A stretch of 11,964 nt of DNA from Tissierellia bacterium (GTDB lineage: Bacteria > Bacillota > Clostridia > Tissierellales > Tepidimicrobiaceae), in the NCBI GenBank assembly GCA_012518745.1, contig JAAYRM010000235.1:1-11964 (forward strand), written 5' to 3'. The notes beneath the pieces are model-generated. The model was given only the letters and a program-made list of their open reading frames with translations, had not been told where the DNA came from and did no database searches. Position 1 is the stretch's first letter, and every line of letters starts with the position of its first letter. Shown here piece by piece: positions 1-6,975 of this stretch. A program made the translations under genes and the position numbers.

Positions 1-318
1 GCGGAGACCATAACCCAAGCCTCCCTATGTGGGCTAGGGCAGACGGCTGCAAACCCAGTAGTATCGACGATGAAATATTTCAGGGATGAATACGAAGCCC
101 ATGTCTACGATAAGAAATGCCCAGCCGGATCATGCAAGAACCTTATAGAGTACTTTATCACCGATGATTGTACGGGCTGTACCCTATGTGCAAGGAACTG
201 TCCAGTTTCGTGTATAGAAGGGAATGTGAGGGAGCTACATGTTATAGATCAGGATAAATGTATAAAATGTGGCGATTGCATGGCGGTATGTAGGTTCGAT
301 GCAGTAATTACAAGATAG
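1..318 (+). CDS. NuoF/HylB-like NADH-binding iron-sulfur flavoprotein subunit, C-terminal part (5' end outside window)
   Basis: The reading frame is open from base 1, so the ATG at 70 is an internal Met and not the start. The visible 105 residues begin with the end of a NuoF-type subunit, with a SLCGLGQTAANPV segment at residues 8-20. Its Cys10 corresponds to the last ligand of the NuoF 4Fe-4S cluster. The KYFRDEYEAHV and KKCPAGSC segments typical of the bifurcating-hydrogenase and formate-dehydrogenase branch follow. A 2x[4Fe-4S] ferredoxin tail comes next, with two CxxCxxCxxxC motifs (CTGCTLCARNCP and CIKCGDCMAVC). In this family the subunit carries FMN and binds NAD(H), and the tail is absent from respiratory complex I NuoF but present in HndC/HytB/HylB types. 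It lies 16 nt upstream of the NuoG-like gene, so it is probably the NAD-reactive subunit of the formate dehydrogenase encoded here. Which named complex it matches best is inference. Confidence 0.9.
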   Translation, partial: AETITQASLCGLGQTAANPVVSTMKYFRDEYEAHVYDKKCPAGSCKNLIEYFITDDCTGCTLCARNCPVSCIEGNVRELHVIDQDKCIKCGDCMAVCRFDAVITR

Positions 319-322
319 TGAT

Positions 323-328
323 AGGGGG
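323..328 (+). promoter_or_regulatory. Ribosome binding site deciding the NuoG-like start
   Basis: AGGGGG ends directly at the ATG of 329, which is sterically too close. It lies 6 nt before ATG 335, a normal distance. This places translation start at 335. Confidence 0.6.
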
Positions 329-334
329 ATGAGA

Positions 335-1267
335 ATGGGCAATGTAACGCTTATTATAGATGGTCAGAAGATAGATGTACCGAGTGGTTTCAATATCATC
401 GAGGCAGCGAAGAGGGTGAATATAGATATACCGGCCCTATGCTATGATCGCAATCTAGAGATAGTAGGGGCCTGCAGGCTATGCTTGGTCGAGGTTGAAG
501 GCTGGAGGAAACCGGTAACGGCCTGTTCGACAAGAGTGCAGGATGGAATGATAGTGCATACGGAGACCGAGCAATTGATAGAGTTGAGGAGGGCGACATT
601 ACAACTCCTATTGGATAATCATCCCAATGATTGTCTAACCTGCCAAAAGGCTGGGGAATGCTTGTTGCAGGAGTATGCATATAGATATGATGTGAAGTTT
701 AGGGAGCACGATGGCGATAGACGGGAAGTGCTAATCGATACATCGAGCCCATATATATTAAAGGATGATAGTAAATGCATCCTATGTGGAAAATGCGTTA
801 GAATCTGTTATCAGGTGCAGGATAGGCAAGTTCTCTCCTTCGGTGGGAGGGGATTTGATACCAGGGTAGTGGTGGATGCTGATCTAGCATTTGAAGAATC
901 CAGCTGTGTATCATGCAATAGATGTGTCACCGTATGTCCGGTTGGGGCGCTTGTAGACAAAAGGGTTTTAGGAAAGACTAGGGCCTGGGATGGAGATGTC
1001 AAGGGGGTTAAATGTAAGGCTTGCGACTATGGTTGTAATTTCGAGGTATTATCGAAAAACGGAAAGAATGTCGCAGTAAGGGCTAGATCGCCCTTGGAAG
1101 GAAGACCCCTATGCCTAAAGGGAAGGCTTATGACGGAATTTATACATCTAGATGAACCGGATGTACCCTATAGGAAGGAATCCACTCAATTTGTAGAAAC
1201 TACCTGGAAGGAAGCTCTGGGCTTGGAAGATGTTCTTGCGAAGATATCAAAGGGTGAAGAAGGATAA
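335..1267 (+). CDS. NuoG/HylA-like iron-sulfur subunit of NAD-dependent formate dehydrogenase
   Basis: This cytoplasmic electron-wiring subunit has 310 residues. Visible clusters in order are: a 2Fe-2S plant-type ferredoxin domain (Cys36, 47, 50, 64); a His-Cys 4Fe-4S site (His96, Cys100, 103, 109); two 4Fe-4S sites (Cys148, 151, 154, 158 and Cys191, 194, 197, 201); and the 4Fe-4S domain that opens molybdopterin oxidoreductases (Cys227, 230, 234, 260). The protein stops soon after, at a TTWKEAL stretch, so the bis-pterin catalytic domain is missing. It resembles the first ~285 residues of FdhA next door, which suggests duplication and truncation. I chose ATG 335 over ATG 329 because the AGGGGG ribosome site (323-328) abuts 329 but sits 6 nt from 335. 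The closest described role I know is HylA of the Clostridium acidurici electron-bifurcating formate dehydrogenase. That assignment is inference from context. Confidence 0.88.
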   Translation: MGNVTLIIDGQKIDVPSGFNIIEAAKRVNIDIPALCYDRNLEIVGACRLCLVEVEGWRKPVTACSTRVQDGMIVHTETEQLIELRRATLQLLLDNHPNDCLTCQKAGECLLQEYAYRYDVKFREHDGDRREVLIDTSSPYILKDDSKCILCGKCVRICYQVQDRQVLSFGGRGFDTRVVVDADLAFEESSCVSCNRCVTVCPVGALVDKRVLGKTRAWDGDVKGVKCKACDYGCNFEVLSKNGKNVAVRARSPLEGRPLCLKGRLMTEFIHLDEPDVPYRKESTQFVETTWKEALGLEDVLAKISKGEEG

Positions 1268-1284
1268 GGTGGGAGCTGAAAACT

Positions 1285-3963
1285 ATGGTTAATATAAAGG
1301 TAAATGGCATAGATTATCAAGTTGAAGAAAATATTAGCTTGCTCGAAGCCTGTAGGTCGGTGGGGATAGAGATTCCCACCCTATGCAATGATGATAGGTT
1401 GCAACCCCATGCCGCCTGTAGATTATGCATAGTGGAGTTGGAGGGCAAGAAAAATTTTGAGGCATCATGTTCCCTCAGGGTGTGGGATGGTATGAGCGTA
1501 CAAACCCATAGCCCCAGGGTGATGAAGGCAAGGGCGGATATATTGGATCTACTATTTTCAAATCATCCAGAGGACTGCCTTACCTGCGAGAAATCGGGAG
1601 ATTGTAAATTGCAGGACTATTGCTTTGAATATGATGTCGAGAAGGGAAGCTATGTAGGGGAGAAGAAGGATTATTCGATGGATTATTCCAATCATTTCTA
1701 CACCTATGATCCAAATAAATGTATACTCTGCGGTAAATGTGTCAGGGTATGCTCTGAATTGCAATGTACCAACGCCATCGATCTTGAGGGAAGGGGATTC
1801 AATACCAAGGTAAGCACTCCGTTCGATATGGGCTTAGCCCAATCCACATGCGTATCCTGTGGTAACTGTGTGGCAGCGTGCCCTGTAGGTGCCCTCATGC
1901 CAAAGCGAAGGGAAAGGGTAAGGAATTGGGATATAGAAAGGGTTAAGACTACCTGCTCCTATTGCGGTGTAGGTTGTCAGATGGAATTATTGGTCAAGGG
2001 AGAGAAGGTAGTAGGGGTAGAACCGGTGGATGGTGAAGCCAATAATGGGCTTCTATGCGTTAAGGGAAGATTTGCATATTCATTTATAAACCATCGCGAT
2101 AGATTGAAAACTCCCTTAATCAAAAGAGATGGGAAATTTGAGGAGGCCACTTGGGATGAGGCCTATAATCTCATAGTAGATAAGATAAACGAGACAAAGA
2201 CGGAAAGTGGACCGGAATCCCTAGCGGGTTTGACATCTGCTAGATGTACAAACGAGGAGAATTATATATTTCAGAAGCTATTCAGGGCGGTTATTGGCAC
2301 CAACAATGTAGATCATTGTGCCCGTCTCTGACATTCTTCCACAGTTGCAGGTCTTGCAACTACATTAGGAAGCGGAGCTATGACCAATAGCTCAAAAGAG
2401 GTACTGGATTCCGATGCTATATTTGTAATAGGTTCCAATACCACAGAGAATCACCCCGTAATAGGTAGCTATATGAAGCAGGCCCTGAATAGAGGGGCAA
2501 AATTGATAGTGGCAGATCCAAGGAGGATAGAATTGGCGGACTATGCCGATATATTCCTTCAGATAGAGCCAGGTACCAATATAGCCTTATTGAATGGGAT
2601 GATGAATGTAATAATCGATAGGGGTTTGCATGATAGGGAGTATATAGAGGAGAGAACGGAGAATTTCGAAGAATTTGCGGAACTCATCAAGGAATATACC
2701 CCAGAGAGGGTAGCCAAGATATGCGGTGTAGAGGAGCAAGATATTATAGATGCAGCCCTTATGTATGCGGAGGCCGATAAGGCCGGAATATATTATGCTA
2801 TGGGGATAACACAACATACCACTGGCACTAAGGGGGTTATGAGCGTATCCAACTTAAGCTTACTCTGTGGTAATATAGGCAAGGAGTCGGCAGGGGTAAA
2901 CCCATTGAGGGGGCAGAACAATGTCCAGGGTGCCTGCGATATGGGTGGATTGCCTGCGGATCTTCCGGGATACCAAAAGGTATTCAAGCCAGAGGTTGTA
3001 GAAAAGTTTGAAAAGGCTTGGTCTACTAAGATACCAACCGAGGCCGGGCTTACAATTCCCGAGATATTGGATGGGGCAGAAGATGGAGAGGTTAAGTTTA
3101 TATATATAATGGGTGAGAATCCCATGGTTTCGGATCCAGATATAAACCATGTGAGGAAGGCCTTGAGCAATGTAGATTTCCTGGTAGTACAGGATATATT
3201 TATGACCGAAACAGCGGAATTAGCCGATGTGGTGTTGCCAGCAGCTTCCTTTGCGGAGAAGGATGGCACCTTTACCAATACCGAAAGAAGGGTGCAAAGG
3301 GTGAGAAAGGCCATAGAGCCTATCGGGGAATCCAAACCCGATTGGAAGATCCTGATGGATATTATGCATAGGCTAGAGCATAGGGATATATATCTACATC
3401 CTTCTGAGATAATGGAAGAGATCAGGACCGTAACCCCTCAATATGGAGGGATAACCTATGATAGAATAGATGAAGAGGGAATTCAATGGCCTTGTCCTGA
3501 TATAGATCATCCGGGGACCAAATATCTTCATAAGGATGTCATGGCAAGAGGAAAGGGTATGTTTATGGCAATAGATCATAGGGACAGCGCGGAATTGGCG
3601 GATAAGGAATATCCATTTATATTCACTACGGGAAGGATATTGTACCACTATCATACTAGAACCATGACGGGCAGGGTAGAGGGGTTGAACAAGATTGCCC
3701 CCGAATCCTATGTGGAGATCAACGAGGTGACCGCTAATAAGCTAGGTATAGTTGATGGAGAAAGGGTAAGGCTAACCTCGAGGAGGGGCAATGTGATTAC
3801 ATCTGCAAGGGTTACCGATATAATAGATGAAAACACGTTATTTATGCCATTCCATTACGCTGAGAGTGCGGCAAATTATTTAACCAATCCAGCCTTGGAT
3901 TCTATCGCTAAGATTCCAGAGCTCAAGGTGGCTGCGGTTAAGATTGAAAAATTGGGGAGTTAG
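1285..3963 (+). CDS. fdhA: Selenocysteine-containing formate dehydrogenase catalytic subunit (in-frame UGA read as Sec349)
   Basis: This enzyme oxidises formate to CO2, or the reverse, at a tungsten or molybdenum bis-pterin site. It has 892 residues if TGA 2329-2331 is read as selenocysteine 349. Both sides of the TGA share one frame, and the context CARL-Sec-HSSTVAGL matches the family motif C-A-R-[VL]-Sec-H. The N-terminus has a 2Fe-2S domain (Cys34, 45, 48, 62), a His-Cys cluster (His94, Cys98, 101, 107), two 4Fe-4S clusters (Cys146-156, Cys189-199) and the catalytic-domain 4Fe-4S (Cys224, 227, 231, 258). After Sec349 come the two molybdopterin domains (including NPLRGQNNVQGACDMGG) and a C-terminal dinucleotide-binding domain starting near YPFIFTTGRILYHYHTRTMTG. 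The ribosome site GGTGGGAG lies 9 nt before ATG 1285. It follows the NuoG-like gene by 17 nt. Use of tungsten is inferred from the tup operon. A gene caller without Sec support would split it at 2331/2380. Confidence 0.95.
2329..2372 (+). promoter_or_regulatory. Selenocysteine UGA codon with downstream bacterial SECIS hairpin
   Basis: After the TGA come 11 nt and then a 7-bp stem, AGTTGCA (2343-2349) pairing with TGCAACT (2355-2361), around the loop GGTCT (2350-2354). A lower 5-bp helix, CTTCC (2336-2340) with GGAAG (2368-2372), closes the structure. The TTGCAGGTCT core and the spacing resemble, from memory, the Escherichia coli fdhF SECIS, in which the G and U of the apical loop contact SelB. 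All pairs were read directly from the sequence. SelB recruitment is established for the family, not tested here. Confidence 0.9.
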
Positions 3964-3994
3964 TATATCGATATGACAATATATGTTCTTCTTT

Positions 3995-4001
3995 GGGGAG
4001 G
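3995..4001 (+). promoter_or_regulatory. Ribosome binding site deciding the mogA start
   Basis: GGGGAGG lies 6 nt before ATG 4008. The alternative TTG at 3993 overlaps this site and would have no ribosome site of its own, so the short form of the protein is favoured. Confidence 0.7.
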
Positions 4002-4007
4002 ATACGG

Positions 4008-4496
4008 ATGTTTAAGGTCGGGATAATTACAGCGAGCGATAAGGGTGCCATGGGTGAAAGAGAGGATATAAGTGGAAGGGTAATAAGGGAATTGATGGAA
4101 TCCAGTGGTTATAGGGTTGAAAGAGCTATAATCCTACCAGATGAGGAAAATGCCCTTCTGAAAGAGATGATATATATGGCGGATGAATTGAATCTGGACC
4201 TTATACTGACCACGGGAGGGACCGGGTTTAGTAAGAGGGATGTAACGCCAGAGGCAACGATGAAAGCCTGTAATAGGATGGCCAATGGTATAGCTGAGGC
4301 TATAAGATATTATAGTCTCAGCATAACTCCTAGGGCGATGTTATCTAGGGCGGTATCGGGAATAAGGGGAGATACCCTGATAGTCAATCTACCCGGTAGC
4401 CCAAAGGCTGTTAAGGAATCTCTAGAATATGTGATGGATAGTATATATCATGGTTTGGAAATACTCACCGGGCGGGCCGGGGATTGTGCTAGGTAG
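4008..4496 (+). CDS. mogA: MogA/MoaB-family molybdopterin adenylyltransferase
   Basis: The 162-residue cytosolic protein belongs to the MoCF_biosynth family. Members adenylate molybdopterin with ATP so that MoeA can insert the metal from molybdate or tungstate. Signature segments are IITASDKGAMGEREDISG (residues 6-23), the pterin-binding TTGGTGFSKRDVTPEAT (68-84) and NLPGSPKA (127-134). Length fits MogA/MoaB proteins, which are usually about 160-195 residues. The start is ATG 4008 with GGGGAGG 6 nt upstream; an in-frame TTG at 3993 is less likely. It begins 44 nt after fdhA with no terminator between them, and its stop lies 9 nt before the mobA start, so co-transcription with fdhA is likely. 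MogA and MoaB subtypes cannot be separated by eye, so the exact symbol is less certain than the family. Confidence 0.88.
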   Translation: MFKVGIITASDKGAMGEREDISGRVIRELMESSGYRVERAIILPDEENALLKEMIYMADELNLDLILTTGGTGFSKRDVTPEATMKACNRMANGIAEAIRYYSLSITPRAMLSRAVSGIRGDTLIVNLPGSPKAVKESLEYVMDSIYHGLEILTGRAGDCAR

Positions 4497-4505
4497 GTGA
4501 TGACT

Positions 4506-5111
4506 ATGAAGAGATTTGGAACTGCTGTCATATTGGCTGGCGGTAAGAGTACTAGAATGGGGTTTGATAAGCAATTACTGAAGATAGATGAGAGAAGATT
4601 GATAGATAATTTAAGGAATAAGCTTCGTCAGGAATTCGACGAAATAATAGTTGTGACCAATAACTCCGAATATTACCTGGGTTTTAGCGATAAGATAACT
4701 AAGGATATAATAGTGGGGGAGGGGCCTCTATCGGGGATCCATGCGGGGCTTGTGGAAGCCAAAAGCCAATACGTTTATTTCGTAGCCTGCGATATGCCAA
4801 ATATAGATATAGAATATATACGATATCTAAAACGGGAGTTAAGGGAATTGGATGTAAAGGCCTGTGTTACGAGATACAAGGGATGGATAGAGGCGTTCAA
4901 TGCCTTCTATTCCAAGGATATGATAGAGGATATCGAGCAGCATCTATCCGGGAATCAGAGGTCCATCAATTCCTTAGTCGCTAAGATATATACTCATTAT
5001 ATAGAGGAGAAGAAAGCTAGGGAATTCAGCCCGGATTGGGGCATGTTTTTAAATCTAAATACAAAGGCCGATCTAAACGAATTCCTAGAGGCTATAGAAG
5101 CTAATGATTGA
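4506..5111 (+). CDS. mobA: Molybdenum (tungsten) cofactor guanylyltransferase MobA
   Basis: MobA transfers GMP from GTP to the metal-pterin cofactor, giving the guanine dinucleotide form used by DMSO-reductase-family enzymes such as FdhA. The nucleotide-binding loop LAGGKSTRMGFDK is at residues 10-22 from ATG 4506, followed by GEGPLSGIHAGL and the metal/ribose-contact segment ACDMPN. These are the classic MobA/NTP-transferase motifs. Length (201 residues) is normal for the family. ATG 4506 is preferred because AGGTG (4495-4499) lies 6 nt upstream; GTG 4497 and ATG 4500 are in-frame alternatives that change only the first two or three residues. The ribosome site overlaps the mogA stop codon (4494-4496), which implies translational coupling. 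fdhD begins 11 nt after its stop. Confidence 0.9.
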   Translation: MKRFGTAVILAGGKSTRMGFDKQLLKIDERRLIDNLRNKLRQEFDEIIVVTNNSEYYLGFSDKITKDIIVGEGPLSGIHAGLVEAKSQYVYFVACDMPNIDIEYIRYLKRELRELDVKACVTRYKGWIEAFNAFYSKDMIEDIEQHLSGNQRSINSLVAKIYTHYIEEKKAREFSPDWGMFLNLNTKADLNEFLEAIEAND

Positions 5112-5122
5112 GGTAGATTTGG

Positions 5123-5902
5123 ATGAAGGATATTAGGACCATGGATATCACCAGGATAAAGGGTGAAAAAATCACAGAAGAAGAGGATATGGTAATAGTG
5201 GAATATCCCTTTACCATATTTATAAACGATGAGGAGCTAATTACATTACTATGTAGTCCTAGCTCCCTTAAATATCTAGCGGTAGGATTTATATTCTCCG
5301 AAGGTCTGATAAATTCCTACGCAGATATAACTGGCATCAAGCTCGATGAGGAGGAAGGTATAGCGCATATATATATCGACGATATAAATAAGCTGAGTGA
5401 GGAGTTCAGAGGTAAGCGGACGATAACATCCGGGTGTGGCAAGGGTACCATCTTCTATAATGTAGTGGATTCGTTTAAATCCAAGAGGATAAGGAATCCA
5501 ATGGCGGTGGAGATTGAAAGGATTAAGGGTCTCATAAGGGAGTTTAGCAGGCGTTCGGATCTCTTTTTAAACACCGGCGGTGCCCATAGCTGTGCATTAT
5601 GTCATGATGATGAGATAATAATATTCAAAGAGGATATTGGACGACATAATGCATTGGATAAGGTCTTTGGGGAAGCCTTGGTAGATGGCCTAGATACGAG
5701 AGATAAGATAGTATTATCGAGCGGGAGAATATCTTCCGAGATGCTCATAAAGGTAGCGAAAAGGCAGGTTCCAATGGTGGTTTCTAGGGCAGCTCCCACC
5801 AGCCTAGCAATTGAGATAGCAGAAGAGCTAGGTATAACCCTTATTGGTTTTGCAAGGGGCGAGAGGATGAATATCTATACGAATTTTACTATCCACGAAT
5901 AG
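5123..5902 (+). CDS. fdhD: Formate dehydrogenase accessory sulfurtransferase FdhD
   Basis: FdhD carries sulfur from a cysteine desulfurase (IscS type) to the bis-pterin cofactor, a step needed for active formate dehydrogenase. The 259-residue protein has the N-terminal EYPFTIFINDEEL region, a LAVGFIFSEGLI helix segment, the active-site loop TITSGCGKGTIFY around Cys105, and the C-terminal cofactor-binding half with FKEDIGRHNALDK, LSSGRISSEM and SRAAPTSLAIE. The E. coli active-site loop has CxxC; here the second position is Gly108, so only Cys105 is available in the loop. Other cysteines occur in AHSCALCHDDE. The start has GAGGT about 8 nt upstream. It closes the fdhA-mogA-mobA-fdhD run and converges with the ThiF-like gene, with only 30 nt between the stops and no hairpin terminator visible. 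Confidence 0.94.
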   Translation: MKDIRTMDITRIKGEKITEEEDMVIVEYPFTIFINDEELITLLCSPSSLKYLAVGFIFSEGLINSYADITGIKLDEEEGIAHIYIDDINKLSEEFRGKRTITSGCGKGTIFYNVVDSFKSKRIRNPMAVEIERIKGLIREFSRRSDLFLNTGGAHSCALCHDDEIIIFKEDIGRHNALDKVFGEALVDGLDTRDKIVLSSGRISSEMLIKVAKRQVPMVVSRAAPTSLAIEIAEELGITLIGFARGERMNIYTNFTIHE

Positions 5903-5932
5903 TAAAACCTACCTTTATTCAGTATGCTCATT

Positions 5933-6592
5933 CTATAGACCTACCTTTACTAGATTCATATCCTCGACATCGACATATATTAGCTCGTCCTCCACTGGCT
6001 TGTTAAAGAGAACCCTAAGCGCCAGGGATACCTGAATGGAGGCTGTGACCATACAGGTCATGGGTAGATTGCCTAGGGGATTAGCTATATTCGATCCGGT
6101 ATATATCTTATGGAATAGTCTATTGCCGGGGGTGGAGAGGGCAATTTGGCCACAATAGCCGCCAATGGCTCCATGGACTAAGATCAAGTTCAGGCTATCA
6201 CATAGGGCTTCCAACTCTATCCGGCTTTCCACTGAATCAAGACAATCTATAACCAGATCGACGCCTTCGAGCATTTCCCTGCTACTTCTATCGAGGGTAT
6301 CGGTAAAGGTCTTGATATCGACCTCATGATCTATGGCTTTCGCCCTCCTATATGCCTCATCCGTCTTATATTTTCCCATATTTTGCTCCAAGGATAGTAT
6401 CTGTCTATTTAGATTGGATTCCTCGAATACATCCCTATCTATGAGATGGAATTTCTTCACGCCCAACCTAACGAGGTTCTCCAATACATATCCACCCAGC
6501 CCACCAAGGCCTATTATAGCTATATTGGATTTAAATAATATGGCTTGCTCCTCTTGTGTTAAGGATTTAAAGTTCCTAGCATATCTTTCCAA
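5933..6592 (-). CDS. ThiF/MoeB/HesA-family E1-like adenylating enzyme
   Basis: Family members activate the C-terminal Gly-Gly of a ubiquitin-like sulfur carrier (MoaD or ThiS) with ATP. The 219-residue protein shows the Rossmann loop GLGGLGG (28-34), DRDVFEESNLNRQ (52-64) with the nucleotide-contacting Asp54, Asn60, Arg63 and Gln64, Lys76, and VIDCLDS with Asp119, the usual ATP/Mg contact. The paired CxxC zinc motifs and the rhodanese domain of longer MoeB/MOCS3 proteins are absent. Start is TTG 6592: GGAGGG lies 6 nt upstream and no nearer ATG fits. Placement between two cofactor operons suggests a MoaD-activating role, but no carrier gene is in the window. A ThiS partner or another HesA-like task cannot be excluded. 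It has its own strong promoter. Confidence 0.82.
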   Translation of the reverse strand: MERYARNFKSLTQEEQAILFKSNIAIIGLGGLGGYVLENLVRLGVKKFHLIDRDVFEESNLNRQILSLEQNMGKYKTDEAYRRAKAIDHEVDIKTFTDTLDRSSREMLEGVDLVIDCLDSVESRIELEALCDSLNLILVHGAIGGYCGQIALSTPGNRLFHKIYTGSNIANPLGNLPMTCMVTASIQVSLALRVLFNKPVEDELIYVDVEDMNLVKVGL

Positions 6593-6598
6593 TTGAAT

Positions 6599-6604
6599 CC
6601 CTCC
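6599..6604 (-). promoter_or_regulatory. Ribosome binding site supporting a TTG start for the ThiF-like gene
   Basis: On the minus strand GGAGGG is followed by ATTCAA and then TTG at 6592, an ideal 6-nt spacing. It is the reason for accepting the non-ATG start. Confidence 0.75.
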
Positions 6605-6630
6605 AACAATATAATCCTTCGTTAGATATG

Positions 6631-6659
6631 ATTGTAATTTTTATTTAGGATTTTGTCAA
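6631..6659 (-). promoter_or_regulatory. Sigma-A promoter of the ThiF-like gene
   Basis: Reading the minus strand, TTGACA (6659-6654, perfect -35) is followed by a 17-nt AT-rich spacer and TACAAT (6636-6631, five of six -10 bases). The predicted start is near 6624, leaving a leader of about 30 nt with GGAGGG before the TTG start. The match suggests substantial constitutive transcription. I see no hairpin in this short leader. Confidence 0.8.
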
Positions 6660-6918
6660 TTATAACGCAGTTCTATCAACTGTAATGCCGTGATGATGAA
6701 CTCCTCAATGGTTAAAATTTCTGTATTGCAAAAAACACCATATTATGATAACCTATCCTATGCAGGCATTAGTATATGAATTTAAAAATAACATATTGAA
6801 TTTCCGAGCTTATCTTTCTAAGGCATACGCTATGAAGGACAAGCCGATGGGTATAATGAGAAATCCTTATGCCTCCCATGTTTGGAAAGGAATAATAAAA
6901 ACCTATATCATATGGTTT
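6660..6918 (+). other. Non-coding upstream and leader region of the tup operon
   Basis: No convincing gene lies here. The 76-codon frame from 6745 to 6975 lacks a ribosome site and runs through the terminator. Visible elements are an inverted repeat CAGTT-N5-AACTG (6668-6682), a perfect TATAAT at 6852-6857 without a good -35, a possible long-range stem AGGCATA (6821-6827) with TATGCCT (6868-6874), and a possible AACC-type hairpin (6899-6903 with 6914-6918) just before the terminator. I could not find a clear plus-strand sigma-A promoter. Because a terminator follows with no gene upstream in this orientation, part of this stretch is probably a regulated leader RNA. No specific riboswitch class could be confirmed by eye. 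Confidence 0.4.
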
Positions 6919-6947
6919 AAAAAGCAGCCCTTTCCGGGCTGCTTTTT
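6919..6947 (+). terminator. Intrinsic terminator/attenuator just upstream of tupA
   Basis: A perfect 12-bp hairpin, AAAAAGCAGCCC (6919-6930) with GGGCTGCTTTTT (6936-6947), encloses a 5-nt loop TTTCC and ends in a T run. The A run makes it bidirectional. It ends 28 nt before the tupA ATG, and the upstream gene is divergent. It can therefore hardly serve to end another gene and is best read as an attenuator in the tup leader. Confidence 0.85.
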
Positions 6948-6975
6948 AATATATTTTAATAAAGGAGAGGTGTAG

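Noticed and set aside
2329..2331. TGA as a nonsense mutation or sequencing error making fdhA a pseudogene
   Set aside because: It falls exactly on the catalytic Sec codon, the frame is intact on both sides, and a SECIS hairpin follows at the right distance.
2793..3335. A 180-codon minus-strand frame within fdhA
   Set aside because: It is the shadow of a well-conserved coding region, without ribosome site or family motif.
2380..3963. A separate gene starting at ATG 2380
   Set aside because: It has no ribosome site, lies inside the SECIS region, and is the in-frame continuation of FdhA.
5907..5949. 11-bp direct repeat ACCTACCTTTA (5907-5917 and 5939-5949)
   Set aside because: There are only two copies, one of them within the 3' end of the ThiF-like gene, with no features of a mobile element or array.
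6668..6682. Inverted repeat CAGTT-N5-AACTG as a metal-responsive repressor site (ModE/TunR-like)
   Set aside because: Arms of 5 bp are too short to support a named operator, and it did not match a ModE box I could recall. It is kept only as an observation in the leader entry.
6852..6857. TATAAT as the tupA promoter -10
   Set aside because: No -35 sequence stands 16-18 nt upstream and there is no extended -10 TG, so it cannot be called a promoter.
6745..6975. A 76-codon small protein gene before tupA
   Set aside because: It has no ribosome site, no recognisable motif, and reads through the terminator hairpin up to the tupA start.
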